From the NCBI RefSeq assembly GCF_029581275.1, contig NZ_CP120742.1, forward strand, positions 3,518,001 to 3,582,000: a stretch of DNA of 64,000 nt. The letters run 5' to 3'. Below, piece after piece: positions 57,313-64,000 of this stretch. This stretch comes from Micromonospora sp. WMMD1155. Its GTDB lineage: Bacteria > Actinomycetota > Actinomycetes > Mycobacteriales > Micromonosporaceae. The notes beneath the pieces were generated by a model that ran no database searches, was not told the origin of the DNA, and was given only the letters and a program-made list of their open reading frames with translations. Within the stretch, counting starts at the first letter, position 1, and each line of letters begins with the position of its first letter. Position numbers and translations under genes: made by a program.

Positions 57313-58412
57313 GCTACCGCATCCCGCGTCCGCGTACCGCGGCGGGTCGGGTCGCGGGCATCGTCGGCGCCGCGGTGGGCGTGGCCGCGGCGGGCCTCGC
57401 GGCCGGCGTCGCGACCGAACGCACCCTGGTCCGCCGCTTCAAGGCCGACCCGACCGACCGCTACGCGCACGAGACGTTCGGCGAGCAGCGGTACGACGAG
57501 GCGTTCCGGCTGGAACTGCCGGACGGCACGGACATCCACGTCGAGGTGGTCGAGCCGACCCGGCCGGTGCCGGGGCACCCGACGGTGGTGTTGGTGCACG
57601 GCTTCTGCCTGGACATGGGGACGTTCCACTTCCAGCGTCAGATGCTCGCCGAGCGCGGTGACTACCGGATCGTGGCGTACGACCAGCCCGGTCACGGCCG
57701 GTCCGGCCGGTTGGAGACCGGGGAGTACGACCTCGCGGTGCTCGGCCGGACGCTGCGCCGGGTGATCGACCGGACCGCGCCGGAGGGGCCGCTGGTGCTG
57801 GTCGGGCACTCGATGGGCGGAATGACCATCATGGCGTTCGCCGAGTTGTTCCCGGAGCTGTTCGGGGACCGGGTGGTGGGCACCGTCCTGATGGCCACCT
57901 CGGGTGGCCTCGTCGCGGAGACCAAGCTGGTCGCACCCGCGCTGCTCGGCCGGGTCGGCGGCCCGGTGCTGTACATGGTCAGCAACGCCACGCGGTACGG
58001 CGGCCCGGTGATCGACAAGGCCCGCAAGTCGACGTCGAACGTTGCCTGGCTGCTGACCCGCAAGTACGGTTTCGGCACCCGCAAGCCCAGCCCGTCGCTG
58101 GTGTCCTACGTGGAGACGATGAACTCCCGGACGTCGGCCGACACGGTCACCCGGTACCTGCGGACCCTGGCCACCCACTCACGCTTCCCGGCGCTGGCGG
58201 CGCTGGCGGCGACCCCGGTCCTGGTGGTGGTCGGCGACAAGGACATGATCACACCGGTGACCCACTCTGAGGAGATCGTCCGGCGGCTGCCGCACGCCGA
58301 GTTCGTGAAGATCAAAGACAGCGGTCACGTGGTGATGTTGGAGCACGCCGACGAGGTCAACGCCGCGCTCGCGCGGTTCCTCGAGTCGATCGCAGAGCCG
58401 GAGGAACGGTGA
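57309..58412 (+). CDS. Alpha/beta hydrolase with N-terminal hydrophobic segment
   Basis: A 367-residue hydrolase: N-terminal Gly/Ala-rich hydrophobic helix (IVGAAVGVAAAGLAAGVATE), oxyanion strand VVLVHGFCLDMGTF, nucleophile elbow LVGHSMGGMTIMAF, acid in VVVGDKDMITP and His in IKDSGHVVMLEH. It is probably membrane-associated or exported. It sits between alr and tsaE in many actinomycetes, but no substrate is known. It overlaps alr and tsaE by four bases each. Confidence 0.92.
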   Translation: MSYRIPRPRTAAGRVAGIVGAAVGVAAAGLAAGVATERTLVRRFKADPTDRYAHETFGEQRYDEAFRLELPDGTDIHVEVVEPTRPVPGHPTVVLVHGFCLDMGTFHFQRQMLAERGDYRIVAYDQPGHGRSGRLETGEYDLAVLGRTLRRVIDRTAPEGPLVLVGHSMGGMTIMAFAELFPELFGDRVVGTVLMATSGGLVAETKLVAPALLGRVGGPVLYMVSNATRYGGPVIDKARKSTSNVAWLLTRKYGFGTRKPSPSLVSYVETMNSRTSADTVTRYLRTLATHSRFPALAALAATPVLVVVGDKDMITPVTHSEEIVRRLPHAEFVKIKDSGHVVMLEHADEVNAALARFLESIAEPEER

Positions 58413-58891
58413 GTCACGTCGTCAAGCTGCCGACCGTCGAGGACACCCGGGAGTTCGGCCGACGCCTGGCCGGGCTGCTGCGCGCCGGCGACCTGGTGCT
58501 GTTGACCGGCCCGCTGGGCGCCGGCAAGACAGCGCTCACCCAGGGCATCGGCGCCGGGCTCGGTGTCCTCGGGGACGTCACCTCGCCGACCTTCGTCATC
58601 GCCCGGGTGCACCGCCCCGACCCGTCCCGAGGTGGCCGGGTCGCGCTGGTGCACGCCGACGCGTACCGGCTGGGGGACGCCACCGACCCGCGCGCCGAGA
58701 TCGACGATCTGGACCTCGACGCGTCGGTCGACGACTCGGTGACCGTGGTGGAGTGGGGCGAGGGCCTGGTGGAGCAGTTGGTCGACGCGCATCTGCGGGT
58801 CCGGATCGACCGCCGCGACGACGACACCCGCGTCGTCGAACTGGACCCGGTCGGTGGCGACTGGGCTCGGCGGCTCAGCGACCTGGGCTAG
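58409..58891 (+). CDS. tsaE: tRNA t6A-modification ATPase TsaE
   Basis: A 160-residue P-loop ATPase (Walker A GPLGAGKTALTQGIGAGLGV, SPTFVIARVH, HADAYRLGDATDP, VVEWGEGLVEQL). It works with TsaB and TsaD to form threonylcarbamoyl-adenosine at tRNA position 37. GTG 58409 overlaps the hydrolase stop (GTGA). Unusually, ung and an XRE-type gene lie between it and tsaB. Confidence 0.95.
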   Translation: MSHVVKLPTVEDTREFGRRLAGLLRAGDLVLLTGPLGAGKTALTQGIGAGLGVLGDVTSPTFVIARVHRPDPSRGGRVALVHADAYRLGDATDPRAEIDDLDLDASVDDSVTVVEWGEGLVEQLVDAHLRVRIDRRDDDTRVVELDPVGGDWARRLSDLG

Positions 58892-58956
58892 ATCGTCGCT
58901 GTCGTACCCGATCTCTAGAGTGCGGGGGACTCGACCCACCGTGTGAGAGGTTCCCG

Positions 58957-59658
58957 ATGCCCGACGACGCCCCCGCCCTGGATCTGTTGGCCCTGCTGCC
59001 GGAGCAGTGGCGTGCCGTGCTCACCCCGCACCTGGACCCCGCGCGCACCGCCGCGTTGGGCGAGTTCGTCGCCCGCGAATACGCCACGCAGACCGTCTTC
59101 CCGCCGCTGGAGGACCTGTTCTCGGCGTACCGGCTGTGCCTGCCGCAGGCCACCCGGGTGCTGATCCTCGGCCAGGATCCCTACCACCGGGCCGGGCAGG
59201 CGCACGGGTTGAGCTTCAGTGTCCGCGAGGGTGTGACGGTGCCTCCGTCGTTGCGCAACGTCTTCAAGGAGTTGGGCGAGGACGTCGGCGTCCCCAAGCC
59301 GCGCAGCGGCAACCTCGACGGGTGGGCCGCCCAGGGTGTGCTGCTGCTCAACGCGGTGCTGACCGTCCGCCAGGCCACCCCGGGCTCGCACGCCAACTCC
59401 GGCTGGGAAGAGTTCACCGATGCGACGATCCGGGCGCTGGACGCGTCATCGGACCGGGTCGTCTTCCTGCTCTGGGGTGGCTACGCCCGCAAGAAGGCCG
59501 CCCTGGTCACCAACCCGCAGCACGTGGTCCTCGAAGCCGGCCATCCCAGCCCGATGAACCCGCGCGGCTTCCTCGGCAGCCGACCGTTCAGCGCCGCCAA
59601 CAAGGCTCTCGCCGACGCCGGCCTGTCCACCATCGACTGGGAGCACACCGCCGGCTGA
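58957..59658 (+). CDS. ung: Uracil-DNA glycosylase
   Basis: A 233-residue family 1 UDG. The catalytic water-activating loop is ILGQDPYHRAGQAHGLSFSV; the minor-groove loop is LEAGHPSPMNPRGF; LLWGGYARKKAALV is also conserved. It removes uracil from DNA. ATG 58957 follows GAGAGG; TAGAGT at 58916 is a likely -10, giving a short leader. It stands between tsaE and tsaB, separate from the t6A genes in function. Its stop lies in a hairpin shared with the convergent gene. Confidence 0.95.
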   Translation: MPDDAPALDLLALLPEQWRAVLTPHLDPARTAALGEFVAREYATQTVFPPLEDLFSAYRLCLPQATRVLILGQDPYHRAGQAHGLSFSVREGVTVPPSLRNVFKELGEDVGVPKPRSGNLDGWAAQGVLLLNAVLTVRQATPGSHANSGWEEFTDATIRALDASSDRVVFLLWGGYARKKAALVTNPQHVVLEAGHPSPMNPRGFLGSRPFSAANKALADAGLSTIDWEHTAG

Positions 59659-59679
59659 GCCGACGCCGGCTCAGCCGGC
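59650..59679. terminator. Hairpin covering both stop codons of convergent ung and XRE genes
   Basis: GCCGGCTGAGCC (59650-59661) and GGCTCAGCCGGC (59668-59679) form a perfect 12-bp stem. The ung TGA and the convergent gene's TGA lie in opposite arms, so the terminator is built from the two coding ends. Confidence 0.7.
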
Positions 59680-60375
59680 GTCGGTCGGCCGGCGGTCCCG
59701 GTAGCGGCGCAGCAGATCGGCGGCCCGGGCGTCGGTCAGCTCCAGCTCGACAAGCGGCACCACCTGGTAACTCCGCTGACCGTGGCGCACCTCGATCGTC
59801 TCGGGCAGTTCGTCGCACATGGTGGCCCTTATCTCGCCGTACGTGGTCGACCATCGGTGCTCGCCCGGCTCCTCCGGCTCCAACCACAATCCGCCCCACT
59901 CGCTCCAACGGGCGTTCCACCGCCGGCCGTAGTTGTTCTCCAGCCAGCTGGTGAACAGTTTGGAGTCCTGCCAGCGCAGGGCGATCTCCAGCGCCTCGAC
60001 CGGCACCGGCGCGCCCTGCAACAGCGCGGCGGTGCTTCCGGTGATCACCGGCGGGAGGTCGGGAAGTCGGTCCAGCAGGTCGTCCAGCGCGAGCGCCTCG
60101 ATCCGTTCGGCGATCGGACGCGCCGCCAGGTCGTCCATGCGGGCGTCGAGGTGCGCGTCCAGCGGTTCGACCCCGACGACCAACTGCACGCCCATCGCGG
60201 CGAGCAGTGCCTCGAGAACGGTGATGCTGGGGGTGCGGTTGCCGTTTTCGATCCGGGCCACCGCAGCCTGGCTGACCCCGGCCGCCTCGGCCAGCTCGCA
60301 CTGGGTCAGATCGCGCAGGTGGCGTTGCTCCCGAACGACGCTGGCGATCAGGATGGCAAGGCGTGGGGACGGCAT
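59671..60375 (-). CDS. XRE-family helix-turn-helix protein with unknown C-terminal domain
   Basis: A 234-residue protein. Residues about 20-60 form an XRE helix-turn-helix (LRDLTQCELAEAAGVSQAAV, ARIENGNRTPSITVLEALLA). Residues 100-234 (LLDRLPDLPPVITGSTAALL, SKLFTSWLENNYGRRW, YEIRATMCDELPETIEV-like region) resemble proteins annotated as nucleotidyltransferase-like or DNA-binding with a transcriptional AbiEi-like C-terminus; I cannot name it. ATG 60375 has no clear ribosome-binding site; GTG 60393 is six codons earlier. It is convergent with ung. An inverted repeat upstream (60425-60450) could be its own operator. Confidence 0.72.
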   Translation of the reverse strand: MPSPRLAILIASVVREQRHLRDLTQCELAEAAGVSQAAVARIENGNRTPSITVLEALLAAMGVQLVVGVEPLDAHLDARMDDLAARPIAERIEALALDDLLDRLPDLPPVITGSTAALLQGAPVPVEALEIALRWQDSKLFTSWLENNYGRRWNARWSEWGGLWLEPEEPGEHRWSTTYGEIRATMCDELPETIEVRHGQRSYQVVPLVELELTDARAADLLRRYRDRRPTDAG

Positions 60376-60532
60376 CCCGGCATGGTGGACCACGCCGGGT
60401 CGGAGCCGCTACCACAGAGCCGGATTCACGACTTGACGGTCTTTCGTGAAGGTCCGTTGTCCGGATCGTGGGCCCCCCGTCGCCCCGCGCTTCGTCGGTC
60501 CGCCGCGCGCTCCGGTCCGGGCGACAGGTGCC

Positions 60533-60590
60533 CTGATGAGCGATATACCTCTGAGCCATAAATATGACTCAGAGGTATATCGCTCACCAG
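60533..60590. repeat. 58-bp AT-rich near-perfect palindrome
   Basis: The core arms GAGCGATATACCTCTGAG (60538-60555) and CTCAGAGGTATATCGCTC (60568-60585) are perfect over 18 bp. Pairing extends outward to 60533 and 60590 with one mismatch, and inward through CATA/TATG around a two-base centre. Base composition is far below the local GC. It is non-coding in any supportable frame. Confidence 0.95.
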
Positions 60591-60811
60591 CGAATGGCCT
60601 CCCGGCTAGCGGCGGATGCTGCCGGGCCGGCCGGAGCGGCTGCGTCGCGCCGGGTGGGGCCGTCCGACGGTGTGGACGTTCGCCGGCGTCGCGCGGGGTT
60701 GGGGCGTCACGCGGGTGGCCGAGTGGCGTCGGCCGGGCCTGACCAACGCGCTGGCCGCCCGACGCACTGCGGTGGGGCCGGGGCGTGACAGGGGGCTGCG
60801 GGCGGGGCGGC

Positions 60812-60817
60812 TAGGCT
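60812..60817 (+). promoter_or_regulatory. Putative -10 box of tsaB (possibly leaderless)
   Basis: TAGGCT lies 8 nt before GTG 60826. GTGACA at 60785-60790 could be a -35 but is 21 bp away. No ribosome-binding sequence is present. Confidence 0.4.
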
Positions 60818-60825
60818 GGCTTACC

Positions 60826-61503
60826 GTGCTCGTACTCGTGGTGGACAGCTCGACCCCTGCGGTGACCGCAGCGCTGGTGGAGGTCTCGGCAGACGGCGTG
60901 ACGCCCCGGGCGCACCGGTGCACGGTCGATGCCCGCGCGCACGGCGAACTGCTCGCCCCCCAGGTGGACGCGGTCCTCGCCGACGCCGACGCGCGCCCAC
61001 GTGATGTGACCGCCATCGTCGCCGGGCTCGGCCCGGGGCCGTTCACCGGGCTGCGGGTCGGCCTGGTCACCGCCGCGACGATGGGGCAGGTGCTGGACGT
61101 TCCCACGTACGGCGTCTGCTCGCTGGACGCCATCGGCTACCCGGCGGCGTCCGGCGAGCCCGTGTTGGCCGCCAGCGACGCCCGGCGCAAGGAGCTGTAC
61201 TGGGCCGTCTACGACGGCGCGGGCCAGCGTATCGTCGGGCCTGAGGTGTCGACCCCGGCGGTGGCCGCGGTGCGCGCCCGGGAGCTGGGTGCCACGATCG
61301 CGGTCGGCGACGGGGCGCACCGGTACGCCGAGACGCTGGACCTGCCCGTTCGGGTCGAGCCCCGGTACCCGGACGCCACCGTGCTGGCGCTGCTCGCCGC
61401 CGAGCGGATCCGGGCTGGTGCCCCCAGCGAGCGGCTCACCCCGCTCTACCTGCGCCGCCCCGACGCGGTGGCGGCGACCGGTCGCAAACCGGTCCTGCCA
61501 TGA
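60826..61503 (+). CDS. tsaB: tRNA t6A-modification protein TsaB
   Basis: A 225-residue ASKHA-fold protein (VLVLVVDSSTPAVTAALVEV, VAGLGPGPFTGLRVGLVTAA, GVCSLDAIGY, ASDARRKELYWAVYD). It is the scaffold of the TsaBDE complex. GTG 60826 is taken as start because the conserved N-terminus begins there; the open frame upstream lacks family similarity. It overlaps rimI by four bases (ATGA). Confidence 0.94.
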   Translation: MLVLVVDSSTPAVTAALVEVSADGVTPRAHRCTVDARAHGELLAPQVDAVLADADARPRDVTAIVAGLGPGPFTGLRVGLVTAATMGQVLDVPTYGVCSLDAIGYPAASGEPVLAASDARRKELYWAVYDGAGQRIVGPEVSTPAVAAVRARELGATIAVGDGAHRYAETLDLPVRVEPRYPDATVLALLAAERIRAGAPSERLTPLYLRRPDAVAATGRKPVLP

Positions 61504-61982
61504 CGGAGGTACGCCTCGTCCCGTTCCGCTGGTGGCACATCGACGACGTGCTGCCGATCGAGGCGGACCTCTTCGGCGCCGAGCAGTGGTCAGCCGGCAT
61601 GTTCTGGAGCGAGTTGGCCAACGGGCACCACTACCGGGTCGCCGTCGACGAGGACGGCGCGGTGCTCGGTTACGCCGGGCTCGCCGGAGTTCCCCCGGAC
61701 GAGGTGTGGGTACAGAACATCGCCGTCCGCCGGGACGCGCAGCGGCGCGGCGTGGGCCGTGCCCTGCTGGAGGACCTGCTCGCCGAGGCGGCCCGCCGCG
61801 AGACCCGCAGCACCCTGCTGGAGGTGGCCGTGGACAACGCCGCCGCCCAGCGGCTCTACGCGACGTACGGGTTCGAGCCGATCGGGGTACGGCGCGGCTA
61901 CTACCAACCGAGCAACACCGACGCGCTGGTCATGCGGCGCGACGCCGAACCGACCGGGGACGGACCACACGACAATGGCTGA
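61500..61982 (+). CDS. rimI: Ribosomal protein alanine N-acetyltransferase RimI
   Basis: A 160-residue GNAT acetyltransferase with the acetyl-CoA loop [19 protein letters not shown] and the substrate side [20 protein letters not shown]. It acetylates the N-terminal Ala of protein S18 and possibly other proteins. It lies between tsaB and tsaD, its standard place, overlapping both. Confidence 0.93.
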   Translation: MTEVRLVPFRWWHIDDVLPIEADLFGAEQWSAGMFWSELANGHHYRVAVDEDGAVLGYAGLAGVPPDEVWVQNIAVRRDAQRRGVGRALLEDLLAEAARRETRSTLLEVAVDNAAAQRLYATYGFEPIGVRRGYYQPSNTDALVMRRDAEPTGDGPHDNG

Positions 61983-63021
61983 CGAACCGCTGATCCTGGG
62001 TATCGAAACCTCCTGCGACGAGACCGGCGTCGGCATCGTGCGGGGGCACACCCTGCTGGCCGACGCGCTCGCCTCCAGCGTCGAGGAGCACGCCCGGTTC
62101 GGGGGTGTGGTCCCGGAGGTGGCCAGCCGGGCACATCTGGAGGCCATCGTCCCGACCATGGACCGCGCCCTGACCGAAGCCGGGGTCACCCTGGCCGACA
62201 TCGACGCGATCGCGGTCACCTCCGGGCCCGGTCTGGCCGGCGCGCTTCTGGTCGGTGTCGCCGCCGCCAAGGGGTACGCGCTCGCCGCCGAGAAGCCCGT
62301 CTACGGCGTGAACCACCTCGCCGCCCACGTCGCGGTGGACACTCTCGAACACGGCCCACTGCCCGAGCCCGCCATCGCGCTGCTGGTGTCCGGTGGCCAC
62401 TCCTCCCTGCTGCTCGTCGACGACCTGGCCCGAGGCGTCACCCCGCTGGGAGCCACCATCGACGACGCGGCCGGAGAGGCGTTCGACAAGGTCGCCCGGC
62501 TGCTCGGACTGCCCTTCCCGGGTGGTCCGCCCATCGACCGGGAGGCCCGTGCCGGCGACGCCGCCTCGATCGCGTTCCCGCGTGGCCTGACCGCCGCGAA
62601 GGACCTCGCCGCCCACCGGTACGACTTCTCGTTCTCCGGTCTGAAGACGGCGGTGGCCCGGTGGGTCGAGGCCCGTCAGCGCGCCGGCGAGCCGGTGCCG
62701 GTGGCCGACGTGGCCGCCTCCTTCCAGGAGGCGGTCTGTGATGTCCTGACCAGCAAGGCACTCGCGGCCTGCCGTGCCCAGGGCATCGAGACCCTGGTGA
62801 TCGGCGGGGGAGTGGCGGCGAACTCGCGGCTGCGGGCGATGGCCGAGCAGCGCGCCGAGAAGTACGGCATCCGAGTGCGGGTGCCCCGGCCCAAGCTGTG
62901 CACCGACAACGGCGCGATGGTGGCCGCACTCGGTTCGCACCTGGTCGCCGCGGGGGTCGCACCGAGCCGACTGGACCTGCCGGCCGATTCGGCGCTGCCG
63001 TTGACCACGGTCAGCGTGTGA
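61975..63021 (+). CDS. tsaD: tRNA N6-adenosine threonylcarbamoyltransferase TsaD
   Basis: A 348-residue ASKHA enzyme transferring the threonylcarbamoyl group to A37 of tRNAs. Signatures are [16 protein letters not shown], the metal-binding His residues in [43 protein letters not shown] and [16 protein letters not shown] 61975 overlaps rimI by 8 bp, and the stop overlaps the next gene as GTGA. It completes the t6A set tsaE, tsaB and tsaD. Confidence 0.97.
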   Translation: MADEPLILGIETSCDETGVGIVRGHTLLADALASSVEEHARFGGVVPEVASRAHLEAIVPTMDRALTEAGVTLADIDAIAVTSGPGLAGALLVGVAAAKGYALAAEKPVYGVNHLAAHVAVDTLEHGPLPEPAIALLVSGGHSSLLLVDDLARGVTPLGATIDDAAGEAFDKVARLLGLPFPGGPPIDREARAGDAASIAFPRGLTAAKDLAAHRYDFSFSGLKTAVARWVEARQRAGEPVPVADVAASFQEAVCDVLTSKALAACRAQGIETLVIGGGVAANSRLRAMAEQRAEKYGIRVRVPRPKLCTDNGAMVAALGSHLVAAGVAPSRLDLPADSALPLTTVSV

Positions 63022-63290
63022 CGGGGGCAGCGGACGTGATCGTGCGGATGTGGGAGGCGCGCGCCGAGGCGTACGGCGTCGCGGATCTGATCACCTGGGT
63101 GTGCGATACCGCCCTGCCCGAGTTGGAGCACGACCCGCTGCACGTCTCCAGCGAGGTCTTCTCCTCCACCGACCATCGAGTGGTGGTCATCTCCAAGTGG
63201 CGCAGCAACCCACGCCCGTTGCCGGATCCGCCCGCCCTGCTGGTGGCCCGCGCCCCGCACTCCTGGGACTTCACCCAGGTCGACCGCTGA
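63018..63290 (+). CDS. Small hypothetical protein coupled to tsaD
   Basis: A 90-residue protein ([20 protein letters not shown] ...). It has an alpha/beta pattern with [30 protein letters not shown] and a C-terminal [13 protein letters not shown]; the size and pattern resemble small dimeric ferredoxin-like (ABM-type) proteins, but no catalytic residue can be pointed to. GTG 63018 overlaps the tsaD stop (GTGA), so it is the last gene of the tsaB-rimI-tsaD operon. Function unknown. Confidence 0.75.
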   Translation: MTGAADVIVRMWEARAEAYGVADLITWVCDTALPELEHDPLHVSSEVFSSTDHRVVVISKWRSNPRPLPDPPALLVARAPHSWDFTQVDR

Positions 63291-63315
63291 CGCGAGCCAC
63301 CACGCAGGCAAACGG

Positions 63316-64000
63316 TCAGCTGCGGCGCAGCATCCGGTAGGTGGCGATTCCGCCGGTGCCCAGCGCCGCGAGGAAGACCAGCCAGACGACGGTACTGCTG
63401 ACGCCGACCTGCGGACCGGAGTTGGCGGAGGCGGCGGCCAGCAGCCCGTCCTCACCGGGGGCGGGCAGCGCGGCCGGCGGCAGCTCCGGCCAGCGGACCA
63501 GGCCGGTACTCTCCAACATCTGCATGTGGTGCTGGACGAAGCCGTTGGCGTCCTCGCAGAGCTTGCGGACGGTGGCGTCCCGGGTGCTGGCCCGTACCGC
63601 GCCGATCACCGGGAAGATCTTGCCGTGGGCGACCCGGAGCCGGGTGACGAAGATCTGGTCGAACCGGGCGCCGGAGGCCTTCTGCATCTCCGCCAGCCAG
63701 CCCTTCTGCTCGGCGGTCGGCTCACTCGGGATCGTCGCACCCAGTTTGTTGGCCGCCTCGACGACGAGTTCGTCGAGCCTCTGGTGCTCACTGGCGATGC
63801 CCGCGCCGATCTCCCGAACCTTGGCGGACTGCCCCTTCTCGGCTGCCATCTGGCCGGCCGGCATCTCCCACAGCCCGGCCAGCCGTACCCCGTTGAGCAG
63901 TGTCATGTCGGCGGCGTTGAGCTGCTGGCCGCCGGCGGGGGCGGCGACTGCCACGCCGGGCAGGACACCGACCCCCGCGATGATCGCGACGAGCAGCATC
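63316..64000 (-). CDS. DUF4142 exported protein, 5' end beyond window
   Basis: At least 227 residues. A hydrophobic signal-like segment at the visible N-terminus (MLLVAIIAGVGVLPGVAVAA) lacks the usual basic residues, so the true start is probably outside the window. The core is a DUF4142 four-helix bundle (ADMTLLNGVRLAGLWEMPAG, IASEHQRLDELVVEAANKLG, FVTRLRVAHGKIFPVIGAVR, ANGFVQHHMQMLESTG). A C-terminal helix (TVVWLVFLAALGTGGIATYR) then anchors it to the membrane. DUF4142 resembles ferritin-like outer-membrane or exported proteins of unknown role. Confidence 0.85.
   Translation of the reverse strand, partial: MLLVAIIAGVGVLPGVAVAAPAGGQQLNAADMTLLNGVRLAGLWEMPAGQMAAEKGQSAKVREIGAGIASEHQRLDELVVEAANKLGATIPSEPTAEQKGWLAEMQKASGARFDQIFVTRLRVAHGKIFPVIGAVRASTRDATVRKLCEDANGFVQHHMQMLESTGLVRWPELPPAALPAPGEDGLLAAASANSGPQVGVSSTVVWLVFLAALGTGGIATYRMLRRS

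Larger units (their letters stand above)
60376..60825. other. Non-coding insertion between the XRE gene and tsaB
   Basis: I find no supportable gene in these 450 bp. It contains TTCACGA-N12-TCGTGAA (60425-60450), an AT-rich 58-bp palindrome (60533-60590), and about 200 bp of very GC-rich sequence without coding character before the tsaB -10 box. Confidence 0.6.

Noticed and set aside
60446..60742. A 98-codon plus-strand frame across the AT-rich palindrome
   Set aside because: It reads through the palindrome and low-complexity GC-rich DNA, has no ribosome-binding site, and shows no coding bias or family similarity.

Overview
The window is high-GC actinomycete chromosome with GTG, ATG and TTG starts, genes joined by ATGA/GTGA overlaps, a conservon-type GTPase module, SARP, PadR and XRE regulators and F420-type enzymes. 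Gene content and the order rplM-rpsI-glmM ... glmS-acpS-nnr-alr-tsaE ... tsaB-rimI-tsaD fit Micromonosporaceae, most likely Micromonospora; this is inference from gene content, not from a database match. I found no rRNA, tRNA, CRISPR array, prophage or intact insertion sequence.

Layout. 1-3.1 kb: the N-terminus of a SARP regulator, a secreted peptidoglycan-binding protein, an aldo/keto reductase and a small exported protein. 3.2-9.0 kb: one very large secreted multidomain protein (ThuA, PQQ-type sugar dehydrogenase, PKD, CBM6, laminin-like, Ig-like and FIMAH modules). 9.3-15.2 kb: a complete TPP-riboswitch-controlled thiamine operon, thiE-thiO-thiS-thiG-thiE2-thiD-thiC. 15.4-22.8 kb: a low-complexity membrane protein, then a divergent cluster encoding an NMT1/THI5-like ABC importer with an F420-type luciferase-like oxidoreductase and a cupin. 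23.1-29.3 kb: a branched-chain-type binding lipoprotein, divergent from a four-gene conservon (NIT-domain sensor kinase, roadblock protein, DUF742, Ras-like GTPase). 29.3-36.9 kb: a tightly coupled minus-strand nitrate assimilation operon (nitrate reductase, FAD/[2Fe-2S] electron-transfer subunit, nirB, nirD, NnaR-type regulator) behind a well-formed GlnR box; the NarK transporter lies at 39.1 kb. 37-39 kb: a small unknown protein, a methyltransferase and a toxin-antitoxin pair.

40.5-63.3 kb is core housekeeping DNA: ribosomal proteins L13 and S9, GlmM and GlmS for UDP-GlcNAc precursor, AcpS, NAD(P)HX repair, alanine racemase and the t6A tRNA modification genes. Accessory pieces interrupt it: a PadR-controlled MacB/FtsX-type ABC exporter, an aminotransferase, a repeat-rich MmpS-like protein, an EspC/DUF1023 hydrolase pair, and ung with an XRE-family gene inserted between tsaE and tsaB. 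The window ends in a DUF4142 exported protein that runs off the right edge.

The most unusual signals lie mostly outside genes: an AT-rich 58-bp near-perfect palindrome (60533-60590), several nested palindromes at convergent gene ends, a 61-bp inverted repeat enclosing direct repeats upstream of the nitrate operon, 45-bp direct repeats at 22.9-23.0 kb, and a 52-bp patch of 31% GC inside nirB that contains a TTA codon. Among proteins, the thiamine operon encodes two ThiE-family proteins whose active-site residues are degenerate in complementary ways.
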